A stretch of DNA of 64,000 bases from Chroococcidiopsis sp. TS-821 (GCF_002939305.1 NZ_MVDI01000007.1:186001-250000); one strand, 5' to 3'; shown: positions 38,567 to 46,999, numbered from the stretch's first letter. Notes: generated from the sequence alone by a model not told the origin. Translations and numbers: made by a program.

Positions 38567-39406
38567 TTAACGTAGCTCAAAACCAAGATTTTTTAATGCT
38601 TCGCGCAGGCGATCGCGCCCTGATAAAGATTGTGGTGTCGCAATGCGCTTGACAGAATGTTCCGCCCAATCACCAGCGACGTTCATTTGCTGTTCGCGAT
38701 AGAAATTCTGCATAATTTCGTTGTATTGTGCGATCGCGGCATCTTGAACCGTTAAATCATAACGTTCGCGGTGTAGTATGGCAGATTGCGGTAATCGCGG
38801 TTTAATCGCAGTGGGTGGTGAGTCGGGATAGCCTACACACAACCCAAATACAGCAAATACACGTGGAGGTAATTTAAGGATTGCGGCGACTTTTTCAGGG
38901 TGATTGCGCATCGCCCCGATGTATACGGTTCCCAAGCCGAGAGATTCTGCTGCTATTGTGGCATTTTGCGCGGCTAGTGCAGCGTCTATTGTTGCTGTGA
39001 CGAACATTTCTAAATAGTCTAAACCCGCAGAGGACATTCCGCGACTTTCCGCAATGTGCGCCAAACGTGCTAGGTCAGCTAGCCAAACTAAAAATAACGG
39101 ACACTGCTGGATATGTTTTTGGTTTCCTGCTAACGCCGCTAATTGGGCTTTACGCTGTACATCTTCGATTGCAACTACACTCCAAGTTTGCAGATTTGAC
39201 GAAGTTGCCGCAGATTGCGCAGATGCTATGATTAGCTCTAAAGTTCCTGATGGTAGAGGATCGGGACGATAAGCACGAATTGAACGATGTGATAGTAATG
39301 TCGTTAAGCACTCATGCCATTCACTATCAAAATCAAGGCTTTGACCGTAGCGCGATCGCAGTAACTCAATTCGGTTAATTGTCACTTTTACTTCCTTATT
39401 CGGCAA
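38567..39406 (-). CDS. Nitroreductase family protein (NfsA-like)
   Basis: 279 aa. LLSHRSIRAYRPDPLP is the FMN-binding start of the nitroreductase fold; AATSSNLQTWSVVAIED and NATIAAESLGLGTVYIGAMRNHPEKV are the other FMN and dimer segments; VFGLCVGYP closes the core. The C-terminal extension (about 210-279) is as in NfsA/FRP-type NADPH reductases. It would reduce nitroaromatics, quinones or FMN. Start ATG at 39406. Confidence 0.9.
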   Translation of the reverse strand: MPNKEVKVTINRIELLRSRYGQSLDFDSEWHECLTTLLSHRSIRAYRPDPLPSGTLELIIASAQSAATSSNLQTWSVVAIEDVQRKAQLAALAGNQKHIQQCPLFLVWLADLARLAHIAESRGMSSAGLDYLEMFVTATIDAALAAQNATIAAESLGLGTVYIGAMRNHPEKVAAILKLPPRVFAVFGLCVGYPDSPPTAIKPRLPQSAILHRERYDLTVQDAAIAQYNEIMQNFYREQQMNVAGDWAEHSVKRIATPQSLSGRDRLREALKNLGFELR

Positions 39407-39905
39407 TTATGTCACAATATAGACGCTAGTCGGATTCTGTAAACTGCGATCGCTGTCTAAATTAACGCTTTAAGTATAAACACTAATACCAATTTATCCA
39501 AAATTCATCTTTGTAGATGGATCGATGGAAGCACCGCTACTATACTCTTTGTGCCACACTGAGTTTAATTTGCCCCAATTAGAGTCCGAGTTTTTGGAGA
39601 TGATTGATTCTGGTTTGTAAAGTTTTTCAGTTTATCAATGAGTCGCTCTAAGCGTTTAACTTAAAAGCTATTTTATGATAGTAAATTTAAAGATTGCATT
39701 TCAAGGATGACTCCCATAGTCATTACAAAGCTACAAATATAAAGATGTCATCATAGTTTGGCATCTTAACTATATGAAAATTATAAATTTACTCAGCAAT
39801 TTTAGCAGCTGCATCTCGGTAAAACATTGCCCACAACTAAATTTATTGTAAATTGCGTAGTTTCATCGTTTTACAGCTATATTTTGCATGAAGAAAATTG
39901 AAGTA
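39407..39905. other. Intergenic region, 500 nt, no clear gene
   Basis: AT-rich stretch between the nitroreductase gene and the NERD gene. A 31-codon frame at 39525-39620 (MEAPLLYSLCHTEFNLPQ) is open but has no ribosome site; it could be the tail of a lost gene. I see no repeats or RNA. Confidence 0.35.
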
Positions 39906-39917
39906 TGAAGTACTTCA
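39906..39917. promoter_or_regulatory. Perfect palindrome upstream of the NERD gene
   Basis: TGAAGTACTTCA, a 12-bp perfect palindrome, lies 18 nt before the ATG and 2 nt before AAGGAG (39920-39925). It is close enough to act as an operator or to shield the ribosome site in the mRNA. Confidence 0.5.
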
Positions 39918-39935
39918 ATAAGGAGTCAGACAATT

Positions 39936-41183
39936 ATGAGTTTTGAGCGTCGTTGGTTACGACAAACCGAATATACCTTAGTAACGCTCTCAGCAATAGG
40001 AACAATAGTAACAGCTATAACACAACAAGCCATTTACGCAACAGTCCCATTAACAGTAGCTCTTTCTCTTAATATTACTAATAATAAACGATTACAGCAA
40101 CAACTTCAAAATGCGAGTGCTGAGGTTCATCAAGTAAAACAAGTATTAAACCAAACAGAGAAGAAAGACAATGATGAAGTAAATAATGTTACCAAACAGC
40201 TACAGCAGCAGTTTGAAGAATTCGCTATTAATGAACGCAATAATTTAGCTTCATTAACACTTCAGATAACAGATATCTATCGTACTGTCGATGAACTGAA
40301 TCAAAATAAAAGTCAAGATTTGTGTCGCATCTACAAGGATATACAAGCACTTCAGGAAAAGAATCAACAGCAAGCCCAAGCTGTTGAAAAACTTCAGTTA
40401 CGCTATCAAACGATAGGTTATTTAAGTTCAGAAATCAGAAAATTAAAACAACAAAAACTTCAAGAAGAGCATCGTCTAAGTCAGAGTTTGCAAGAATTAC
40501 AAGACCAAATCAAATCTTTAACTACAAGTGACGAAATAAACACAGATTTTCAGGTAGAAAAATCTCCTCTAAATTATTCTATTGACAGTTTAGAACAAGC
40601 CAATAACCGCAAACTATACATCCTAAATAATTTTGAAGAATTGGTTTTAAATGAATTACAAAATAACTTTCCCCACCAAGCGCTTTTGACACAATTTGAC
40701 ATTGGCAGAGGCAATGAATCTAGTAAAGTTATAGATTTTGCTGTCATTATGCCTAGTTGTATTGTTATTATCGAAGCAAAAGGCTATACGGGTAAAATAA
40801 TAGCACAAAAAGAACCTCGCAACACTGCATGGATTTGTCAAAAAGACAATCAAAATATTAGAATTAATGCTTGTTGGGGTGTAAATCCATATAGGCAATT
40901 GAAAGTTTATATTGATAGTTTTTTACAAGTTTTAAGAAATGCAAATTTAACTTCTCTCAATCATCTACCTATTTACGGAGTAGTTGTATTTCCTCAAGGT
41001 ACCCAAATTGCTCCAGAGATAAGAAAGGGTGTTGGTAGTTATCATAGAGTGACTACGTTAAATAAGCTATCAGAAACTATCGAGACTTTGAATGCAAATG
41101 CTAGTTCTAAAAATCGTAGCAGGATATCGTATCAACTTGTTTTAGAAGTTCTTCATGGTACACGCGAGCGTAGTGCAGCTTAA
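39936..41183 (+). CDS. Membrane-anchored coiled-coil protein with NERD-type nuclease domain
   Basis: 415 aa. Two hydrophobic segments (about 13-30 and 32-48) anchor the N terminus. A long Gln-rich coiled coil spans about 50-200. The C-terminal domain (about 225-400) carries the PD-(D/E)XK core of a NERD nuclease: E235 (NNFEELVLNEL), D267 (KVIDFAV), and E280-x-K282 (VIIEAKGY), then ACWGVNPYRQL and YGVVVFPQGT. All expected catalytic residues are present. AAGGAG is 10 nt upstream of the ATG. NERD domains occur in DNA-processing and defence proteins. Function here is unknown; a membrane-tethered DNase is the simplest reading. Confidence 0.8.
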   Translation: MSFERRWLRQTEYTLVTLSAIGTIVTAITQQAIYATVPLTVALSLNITNNKRLQQQLQNASAEVHQVKQVLNQTEKKDNDEVNNVTKQLQQQFEEFAINERNNLASLTLQITDIYRTVDELNQNKSQDLCRIYKDIQALQEKNQQQAQAVEKLQLRYQTIGYLSSEIRKLKQQKLQEEHRLSQSLQELQDQIKSLTTSDEINTDFQVEKSPLNYSIDSLEQANNRKLYILNNFEELVLNELQNNFPHQALLTQFDIGRGNESSKVIDFAVIMPSCIVIIEAKGYTGKIIAQKEPRNTAWICQKDNQNIRINACWGVNPYRQLKVYIDSFLQVLRNANLTSLNHLPIYGVVVFPQGTQIAPEIRKGVGSYHRVTTLNKLSETIETLNANASSKNRSRISYQLVLEVLHGTRERSAA

Positions 41184-41211
41184 ACAGTAATTTAAATTTT
41201 ACTTTAACTCT

Positions 41212-41244
41212 AAGTTAAAGAGAATCCCTCTCTTTAACTTTTTT
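41212..41244 (+). terminator. Intrinsic terminator of the NERD gene
   Basis: AAGTTAAAGAG (41212-41222) pairs perfectly with CTCTTTAACTT (41230-41240) around a 7-nt loop and is followed by a T run to 41244. It separates the NERD gene from the Uma2 gene. Confidence 0.88.
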
Positions 41245-41413
41245 GTATAATAAGCAAAATAAATAGCTATAGATTAAATTGATTCGACTTTATCAAGTGT
41301 GAAACAGTACTACCTAACAAAATAAAGCTTGCATAAATAATAAAAGTGATACAGTGCAATTCCGACGTAGAAATAACAGAGTATATAAAGTTAATTAAAG
41401 AAGGAAGGTAAAA

Positions 41414-41983
41414 ATGATGCTATTGAATCTTAGGGCGATCGCACCGATTAAAGAAGAGCAGTATCTTAAAATTTGTGAAGATAATCCTGATTTAAAGCTT
41501 GAACTCGATCAGTATGGTACTTTAATTGTCATGCCACCAACAGGAGGAATTACAGGCAATCGTAATTCAGAAATTAACTATCAACTCCAAGCTTGGAATA
41601 AGCGAAAGAAACTAGGTAAAGTGTTTGATTCTTCTACAGAGTTCAAGTTACCTAATGGTGCTTTTCGTTCTCCTGATGCTGCTTGGATTAGCATAGAACG
41701 CTGGGATAATCTTACGAAAGAAGAACAAGAAAAGTTTCCTCCGCTTGCGCCTGATTTTATCATTGAATTACGCTCTAGTAGCGATCGCCTTAAATCTTTA
41801 CAAGAAAAGATGCAAGAGTACATTACCAATGGCGTTCGCTTAGGTTGGCTGATCGATCCGCAAAATCGACAAGTAGAAGTTTATCGTTCAGGAAATTCTG
41901 TTGAAATACTATCATCGCCTACCTCTTTATCCGGAGAAGATGTATTACCAGAATTTTTACTTGATTTAAATGAAATTTGGTGA
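41414..41983 (+). CDS. Uma2-family (DUF820) restriction endonuclease-like protein
   Basis: 189 aa. LVVMPPTGGITGNRNSEI-like N terminus (here LIVMPPTGGITGNRNS), FRSPDAAWISIERW, APDFIIELRSSSDRLKSLQEKMQEY and GVRLGWLIDPQNRQVEVY match the Uma2 family, whose PD-(D/E)XK core uses the Asp in SPDAAW and the Glu in IIELRS. The Lys usually expected after the Glu (ExK) is Arg-Ser here, which is common in the family. These proteins are highly multiplied in cyanobacteria and their role is unsettled. AAGGAAGG precedes the ATG. Confidence 0.9.
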   Translation: MMLLNLRAIAPIKEEQYLKICEDNPDLKLELDQYGTLIVMPPTGGITGNRNSEINYQLQAWNKRKKLGKVFDSSTEFKLPNGAFRSPDAAWISIERWDNLTKEEQEKFPPLAPDFIIELRSSSDRLKSLQEKMQEYITNGVRLGWLIDPQNRQVEVYRSGNSVEILSSPTSLSGEDVLPEFLLDLNEIW

Positions 41984-41995
41984 AGCTTACACTAG

Positions 41996-42676
41996 CTACT
42001 TATCTACTAAAGACCCATCTTCCATGTAAAGAATGCGATCGGCAATATCTAAAATGCGGTTATCGTGGGTAACAAGTAAAATTGTGGAACCTTGTTCTTT
42101 AACTAACGTTTGCATAATTTCGACAACATCGCGCCCAGATTTTTTATCAAGTGCGGCGGTAGGTTCATCGGCTAAAACAATTTTTGGATAACTAATTAAA
42201 GCCCTTGCGATCGCAACTCTTTGCTTTTGTCCTCCTGATAGCTTTTCTGGATAATAATCAACGCGATCGCCTAAACCCACAGCCTCTAACATAGCGATCG
42301 CTTTTGCATCTAAATCTTGATTGAACATGTCATCGTGCAATTCTAAAGACATCCGCACGTTTTGTTTTGCGGTGAGAAATGTCATTAAATTGTGTGCTTG
42401 AAAAATATAACCAATGTTGCGTCGAATCTCAATTAATTGCCGTTTGTGAGCGCCACACATTTCTTGATTGAGAATTTTTAAACTACCTTCTTGGGCAGAT
42501 CTTAGTCCACCCATGAGTGATAGTAAAGTTGTTTTACCAGAACCCGAGGGTCCTGTCATTATCACAATTTCGCCTGCTTGAATTTCTAAGTTGATGTTAG
42601 ATAAAACTTGCTTGCGTAGTGTTCCTTCACCAAAGTAATGGTTGAGGTTTTTGATGGAGATGACGGGGGGGTGCAT
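41996..42676 (-). CDS. devA: ABC transporter ATP-binding protein, DevA-like
   Basis: 226 aa ATPase. Walker A GPSGSGKTT, Q loop FQAHNLM, signature LSGGQKQRVAIARAL and Walker B IVLADEPTAALD are all present; the sequence is of the MacB/LolD/DevA type. With DevB and DevC it would power export across the envelope (glycolipid export in heterocyst formers). ATG 42676 is chosen because the conserved fold begins there; the longer frame is translated repeat DNA. It is separated from devC by 560 nt that hold an antisense S23 gene. Confidence 0.9.
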   Translation of the reverse strand: MHPPVISIKNLNHYFGEGTLRKQVLSNINLEIQAGEIVIMTGPSGSGKTTLLSLMGGLRSAQEGSLKILNQEMCGAHKRQLIEIRRNIGYIFQAHNLMTFLTAKQNVRMSLELHDDMFNQDLDAKAIAMLEAVGLGDRVDYYPEKLSGGQKQRVAIARALISYPKIVLADEPTAALDKKSGRDVVEIMQTLVKEQGSTILLVTHDNRILDIADRILYMEDGSLVDK

Positions 42677-42709
42677 GGTAATGGGTAATTGGTAATGGGT
42701 AATGGGAAT
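42676..42709. repeat. GGTAATGG heptamer-type repeat upstream of devA
   Basis: GGTAATGGGTAATTGGTAAT and two more units, immediately upstream of the devA start codon. Confidence 0.8.
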
Positions 42710-42738
42710 AATTAGTGTGAAGGTTGTGGGGCTTATGG

Positions 42739-43101
42739 ATGGGAAGACCTGATTTTGAGAGTTTGGATGTGTATAGGTTGGCTGAAAGTTTGGCAAATGA
42801 AGTTTGGCAAGTTGTTAAACATTGGGACATTTTTGCTAAAGATACTGTAGGGAAACAAATCGTCAGATCAGCAGATAGTATTTGTGCCAATATTGCTGAG
42901 GGACGTGGTCGTTACAACTTTAAAGACAATCAACGATTTATTAAAATTGCCAGAGGTTCACTCTACGAAACTATTAGTTGGTTGCGATTGGCATATGCTA
43001 GACAATTAATTAATAGCGAACAGTCACTTAAGCTAAAGCAAATCATTGATGAACTATCGCCGAAATTAAATGCGTATTTGAGGTCATTAGATAATAGGTA
43101 A
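42739..43101 (+). CDS. Four-helix-bundle protein (S23 / 23S rRNA IVS protein family)
   Basis: 120 aa. FESLDVYRLAESLANEVWQVV, GKQIVRSADSICANIAEGRGR, IKIARGSLYETISWLRLAY and ELSPKLNAYLRSL match the S23 family, a left-handed four-helix bundle that forms pentamers and was first found inside rRNA intervening sequences. Many cyanobacteria carry free-standing copies; partners are unknown. ATG 42739 matches the family start (RPDFESL). It lies antisense between devC and devA and is flanked on both sides by the heptamer repeats, suggesting insertion as a unit. Confidence 0.9.
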   Translation: MGRPDFESLDVYRLAESLANEVWQVVKHWDIFAKDTVGKQIVRSADSICANIAEGRGRYNFKDNQRFIKIARGSLYETISWLRLAYARQLINSEQSLKLKQIIDELSPKLNAYLRSLDNR

Positions 43102-43120
43102 TAGGTGATGGGTAATGGGA
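43093..43120. repeat. GGTAATAGG heptamer-type repeat
   Basis: ATAATAGGTAATAGGTGATG and a further unit, starting at the stop codon of the S23 gene. Confidence 0.75.
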
Positions 43121-43140
43121 AATTCTTAATCGGTTTTTTT

Positions 43141-43170
43141 CCAATAACCAACGATCAGTTACCAGTTACG
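43141..43170. repeat. CCAATAACC / CAGTTACC heptamer-type repeat
   Basis: CCAATAACCAACGATCAGTT followed by ACCAGTTACG, inverted relative to the repeat at 43093-43120. Confidence 0.7.
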
Positions 43171-43208
43171 CTTAAAATACATCAGCAGGATTAGCAGCTT
43201 GTTTTCTT

Positions 43209-43241
43209 CCAATTACCGATTACCAGTTACCAATTACCCCC
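43209..43241. repeat. CCAATTACC heptamer-type repeat at the devC 3' end
   Basis: CCAATTACCGATTACCAGTT and two more units; the array touches the devC stop codon. Confidence 0.8.
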
Positions 43242-44401
43242 TAAAACACGTCAGCAGGATCGGCGGATTGGAGTTTACGCATGGCGATCGCACCGGAAAC
43301 ACCGCACATAATAATTGTGAGTAGTAACACAAAGGCGGCGCGTTCTAGCTTCATTGCAATTGGTAGCAACGTCGCCATGTATGTGATTTGATAAAGTCCT
43401 ACCGATAAGAGGAAACCAGGAATAAAACCTAGAAAAGCTAAAAGTAAAGCTTCTTGCATTAATACAGTGAGTAAGTAGCGATCGCTGTATCCCATCGCTT
43501 TTAATGTCGCGTACTCTGGTAAGTGGTCGGAAACGTCGGAATACAGAATTTGGTAAACAATCACAATCCCAACAATAAACCCGACGACTACACCCATCCC
43601 AAAAATAAAGCCGATACCGCCACTTTCCCAGTAGTTAATTTCAATTTGCGCAAATTCTTCTGGTGTGAGTACGTTAACATCATCAGGTAATCCTGCTTGC
43701 AGTTGGGCTTGTACAGTTTGTGGATCGACTCCAGGTTGTAGCTGAATCAACCCGACATTGATTTGATTTGGTTGGCGTTGGGGAAATAGCTTTAAGAAAG
43801 TCGAATCACTGGTGATAATATTGCCATCTGCACCAAAAGACGCACCTAGCGTGAATAAGCCTATAGTTTGAACAGTTTGATCGTTCACTTGTGCGGTGAG
43901 GGTTCCTTGTTGCAGTAAATCTGCAATTGGTCCATACTCAGGACGCGATGCGCGATCGAAGAGAACGCGATCGAGTTGTTTTAACTGGTCTAGATAAGGG
44001 TTAACTTCGGGAAAATCAAACGCTGGATTTGCTGGATCGATACCCCAGACTAAAATACCTCGATTCATTAACGTTTCTGGGCTACGCCACTGCGCGGTAT
44101 CGACATACAAAGAACGCACTGACGCAACTCCGTCGTAGGATAAGGTTTGGAGTAATCGCTCTCTAGGAAAGTTTTTGACGTAAAATAACGTTTGAAACTG
44201 GGGATTGATTAAGACAAGATCTGCTTGTAGGTTTTGATGCGATTTTGTTGCAGAATCGAATAGTGAATCGAGTAATCCCAGCTGTACGAAGATCAGCATA
44301 TCTGCAAAGCCTATTCCAGCTAATGCTACTAGTAGGCGAGTTTTTTCTTTAAGGAGTTGTCGCCATGCTAAGGGTGTACGGCGCAGCCATTTGGGAAGCA
44401 T
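43241..44401 (-). CDS. devC: ABC transporter permease, DevC-like
   Basis: 386 aa. The N-terminal helix (LLVALAGIGFADMLIFVQLGLLDSLF) is followed by a large periplasmic domain (about 45-260) and three C-terminal helices (IGFIFGMGVVVGFIVGIVIVYQ; FLGFIPGFLLSVGLY; FVLLLTIIMCGVSGAIA), the FtsX/MacB-type layout. ATG 44401 (MLPKWLRRTPLAW) matches DevC N termini; the longer frame reads repeat DNA. It acts with DevB and DevA in tripartite export through TolC-type channels. The GNAT gene intervenes between it and devB. Confidence 0.9.
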   Translation of the reverse strand: MLPKWLRRTPLAWRQLLKEKTRLLVALAGIGFADMLIFVQLGLLDSLFDSATKSHQNLQADLVLINPQFQTLFYVKNFPRERLLQTLSYDGVASVRSLYVDTAQWRSPETLMNRGILVWGIDPANPAFDFPEVNPYLDQLKQLDRVLFDRASRPEYGPIADLLQQGTLTAQVNDQTVQTIGLFTLGASFGADGNIITSDSTFLKLFPQRQPNQINVGLIQLQPGVDPQTVQAQLQAGLPDDVNVLTPEEFAQIEINYWESGGIGFIFGMGVVVGFIVGIVIVYQILYSDVSDHLPEYATLKAMGYSDRYLLTVLMQEALLLAFLGFIPGFLLSVGLYQITYMATLLPIAMKLERAAFVLLLTIIMCGVSGAIAMRKLQSADPADVF

Positions 44402-44414
44402 AGTGATACCATTT

Positions 44415-44503
44415 GGGTGATGGGTAATGGGTAATAGGTGATAGGTAATGGGTAATAGATATTCTTTTACCAATTCCCAATTACCAATGACCCGTTACCT
44501 ATT
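44415..44503. repeat. Composite inverted heptamer repeat between devC and GNAT genes
   Basis: A left arm of GGTAAT-type units (GGGTAATGGGTAATAGGTGA onward), a centre AGATATTCTTT, and a right arm of ATTACC-type units (CCAATTACCAATGACCCGTT). The 25 nt at 44443-44467 recur exactly at 46374-46398. The arms are complementary and could fold on each other. Confidence 0.85.
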
Positions 44504-45113
44504 GTGGTTCTCTATTGAGTGTCCAGTATGGAATGTTTATTTCAGCGAATGTACCCGATCGCAGTACTTTAAACCCTTGTCTTTGGTAGAAGCGTGCGCC
44601 TCTTTCAGTGAAGGTTTCGAGATAGCAAGGGAGTTGTTCGCGATCTGCTTGTTTAAGAATTGGTTGTAGGAGTAGACTACCAACTCCTTGACTCTGATAC
44701 GCTGGTGCAACTCCTAGCATATTTAGATACCAATGTTTTTCTGGTAGGTCTTGTTGGTGGTATTCTTCAATCTTGGAGTAGAAGGCGATGAGTTGTCCGA
44801 ATCTGTCGAACCGTAGTTTGGGTGGAATTCTATACAATCCAGATAGAAGTAATCGTAAATGATTAAATGGGTATTTTCCTGGTGGTAGCCATACTGCAAT
44901 TCCTTTTATATCGTCTTGCGTTGTGTAGATGTGGTTGTAACGCAAGCTATAACGTAAGGTTGTCTTTGCAAGCCAGTTTATAAGATCGCGTTTTGCGGGT
45001 TCGTCTGCTAACGCAAAATAATTGGACATCGGATCGTTGTTAAATGCTTGTGCTAGAACTTCACTTGCTGCATCAATTTGCGATCGCTTTAACTTTACTA
45101 CTTGTATACTCAT
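44499..45113 (-). CDS. GNAT-family N-acetyltransferase
   Basis: 204 aa. The acetyl-CoA motif is LNMLGVAPAYQSQGVGSLLL (motif A, QxxGxG variant), followed by PCYLETFTERGARFYQRQGF (motif B). The N-terminal half has a conserved AFNNDPMSNYF and GIAVWLPPG, as in the family related to small-molecule or peptide acetylation. ATG 45113 has AGGAG seven bases upstream. It lies between devB and devC on the same strand; its role in the exporter, if any, is unknown. Confidence 0.88.
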   Translation of the reverse strand: MSIQVVKLKRSQIDAASEVLAQAFNNDPMSNYFALADEPAKRDLINWLAKTTLRYSLRYNHIYTTQDDIKGIAVWLPPGKYPFNHLRLLLSGLYRIPPKLRFDRFGQLIAFYSKIEEYHQQDLPEKHWYLNMLGVAPAYQSQGVGSLLLQPILKQADREQLPCYLETFTERGARFYQRQGFKVLRSGTFAEINIPYWTLNREPQ

Positions 45114-45138
45114 GATTTTTCTCCTGATATCGCACATT

Positions 45139-45152
45139 CGTTATAAATAACG
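45139..45152. promoter_or_regulatory. Perfect palindrome between devB and the GNAT gene
   Basis: CGTTATAAATAACG, a 14-bp perfect palindrome that starts right after the devB stop codon. It may be an operator for the upstream TetR protein or a short 3' hairpin. Confidence 0.4.
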
Positions 45153-46325
45153 CTAAAGATCAATTGCTGTTTGTACTTGTAAGTTGGTTAAACCTGCGAC
45201 TCGTTGACTATCTGTAGGATTTAAGCGAATTTTGACTTCAACAACGCGGCGGTCGAGGTTTTCGCCTGGTTGATTGCTGAAAACGTTTTGGCGATCGACT
45301 TGTAAACCTACGTGCGATACAACTCCTTGCAATTCGCCGTTAATTGCTTCGCCGGTTACGGTTGCGGTTTGTCCTCGCTTGACTTTATTGATGTCAGTTT
45401 GGTATATTTCTGCTATCACTAACATGGTATCTGTTTGCGCTAAATCGGCAATTCCCAAATCGCTAATTTTCTCGCCAACTCGCGAGTGAATTTTGAGAAT
45501 TTGTCCTGATTTTGGTGCTTTGATGTAGGCTTGGGCTAAATCAGTGCGGGCGCGGTTAACTGCTATAATTGCTTCTTCAACTTCACTTTGGGCGGCTTGG
45601 ATATCAACTGGGCGAACTTCCGAGATTTGATTTAAGGTAGCGCGGGCTTCTTGAAGTTGCGCTTGCAGTGATTCAATTGTTTTACTTTGCGTTTGTTGTG
45701 CTTCGTCAAGTTGCGCTTGCGCAGTCTCAGCAACTAGACGTTTGCTATCTAAACTTGATGCGGCAACTGCACCTTGTTGATACAACTGTTGAAAGCGATT
45801 ATACTCAGCATTAGCGTTACGTACTTCCGATCGCCTGCGCGCGATCGCCGCATTTTGGGAAGCAATTTCACCCGCAAGTTCAGCTTCGAGTCGCGTAATT
45901 GTTGCTTGCTGGGCTTGAATCTCACCTTGTTTTGCACCAGCTTTAACTTGCGCAAGTCGTGCTTGGGTAACTTTAACTTGTTGTTGCGCTTGTTGCAGTG
46001 CATCTTGCAGGCGATTTCTAGAATCTAAGATTGCTACAACTTGTCCCGCTTGCACTCTATCGCCTTCTTGCACGAGAATTTGAGAGATGCGATCGCCATC
46101 TAAGGCTAATGGTGCAGATAAGCGAATCACTTCACCTTCAGGTTCAATTCTTCCTAGCGCAGTGACTTTCTTAACAGTGGGAACTGTTGTTGTAGGTTGC
46201 GGTGTTTTTCTTTGTCCAAACTGCGAAATTCCGTAATATGCAATCCCTCCACTAATCAGCGTTGCGACAACAATTAAGCCGATTAACTTGCGATTGGCTC
46301 GTTTAAAGAATAGCCCCAGCGCCAT
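45153..46325 (-). CDS. devB: Membrane fusion protein, DevB-like (HlyD family)
   Basis: 390 aa. One N-terminal membrane segment (LIGLIVVATLISGGIAYYG) is followed by the lipoyl/barrel start KVTALGRIEPEGEVIRLSAP, a long alpha-helical hairpin (about 115-240, rich in Gln/Ala coiled coil), the second lipoyl half YIKAPKSGQILKIHSRVGE and the beta-barrel. It links the DevCA pump to an outer-membrane channel. ATG 46325 is chosen since upstream codons are repeat DNA. The TetR gene lies 90 nt upstream. Confidence 0.92.
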   Translation of the reverse strand: MALGLFFKRANRKLIGLIVVATLISGGIAYYGISQFGQRKTPQPTTTVPTVKKVTALGRIEPEGEVIRLSAPLALDGDRISQILVQEGDRVQAGQVVAILDSRNRLQDALQQAQQQVKVTQARLAQVKAGAKQGEIQAQQATITRLEAELAGEIASQNAAIARRRSEVRNANAEYNRFQQLYQQGAVAASSLDSKRLVAETAQAQLDEAQQTQSKTIESLQAQLQEARATLNQISEVRPVDIQAAQSEVEEAIIAVNRARTDLAQAYIKAPKSGQILKIHSRVGEKISDLGIADLAQTDTMLVIAEIYQTDINKVKRGQTATVTGEAINGELQGVVSHVGLQVDRQNVFSNQPGENLDRRVVEVKIRLNPTDSQRVAGLTNLQVQTAIDL

Positions 46326-46344
46326 TGATTTTTTCCTTTTTTGT

Positions 46345-46428
46345 TGGGTATTGGGGATTGGGTAATAGGTAATAGGTAATGGGTAATAGATATTCTTTGC
46401 GTCCCAATGACCAGTTACCAACTTTTAC
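46345..46428. repeat. Composite heptamer repeat between tetR and devB
   Basis: GGTATTGGGGATTGGGTAAT and further GGTAAT units, the centre AGATATTCTTT, then CCAATGACCAGTTACC. It shares 25 identical nt (46374-46398) with the element at 44443-44467. The right arm overlaps the last codons of the tetR gene. Confidence 0.85.
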
Positions 46429-46999
46429 GAGATGCTTCTTGCAAATAAAGCGTCAGCATCTTGTTCAACAATTGTGCTTGCTGATCGTACGCAACAACAT
46501 CGCCTTCAAATAACCGCACTACAATAACTCCTGTTGCTAAACACATGGCAAAGTTAACCACAGCCGGATCGTCAGTTCCTAACGCTTTGACAACAAACTC
46601 TCGATTTGACTTGTAGTTGCGCTTGAGGGTTTCGTTTGCCAAAATTTCCTCGCGATCTTGTTGTTGATAAAAATCACTCGTAATCAGAAATTGCTTGAAG
46701 AAATAATCTTCATTTTGGGCGGTGTAGTCAAAAATTGCTGTAATGCGCTCCTCCAAAGTATGAGTATTATTCAAGACAGCGTTCATACTTGCTGTATCTC
46801 GTTCATTTAATTCGTCATATAGCTGCCAAAACAAAGCTTGCTTACTAGGAAAGTAGTGATACAGCGTTCCGGTGGATACACCTATTTCTTTGGCAATTTG
46901 GCGCATGGTTACAGCACCATAGCCCTTGGTAGCAAATAAATCAAAGCATTTTGTCAGTAACTCTTTACGGTATTGGTCACGATCAACAATCTTAGGCAT
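46415..46999 (-). CDS. TetR-family transcriptional regulator
   Basis: 194 aa. The N-terminal helix-turn-helix is AVTMRQIAKEIGVSTGTLYHYF (about 30-51), preceded by the basic helix DQYRKELLTKCFDLFATKGYG. The C-terminal ligand domain is variable. It is the first gene of the unit that continues with devB, GNAT and devC, so it most likely controls this exporter. The last residues (EASRKSW) are encoded within the repeat array. Confidence 0.92.
   Translation of the reverse strand: MPKIVDRDQYRKELLTKCFDLFATKGYGAVTMRQIAKEIGVSTGTLYHYFPSKQALFWQLYDELNERDTASMNAVLNNTHTLEERITAIFDYTAQNEDYFFKQFLITSDFYQQQDREEILANETLKRNYKSNREFVVKALGTDDPAVVNFAMCLATGVIVVRLFEGDVVAYDQQAQLLNKMLTLYLQEASRKSW

Noticed and set aside
39525-39620. 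31-codon frame starting MEAPLLYSLC
   Set aside because: No ribosome site or homology that I can recognise; could be a gene tail but not supportable.
43093-44503. Heptamer arrays as a CRISPR array
   Set aside because: No regular spacers, no constant repeat of 25-40 nt and no cas genes.
41996-46325. Evidence for a heterocyst-forming species from devBCA
   Set aside because: DevBCA homologues occur widely in non-heterocystous cyanobacteria and no het or hgl genes are in the window.
42676-46421. Longer starts for devA, devC and devB
   Set aside because: The added residues (for example LPITYHLLPITHH) are translated heptamer repeats, and the conserved family starts lie downstream.
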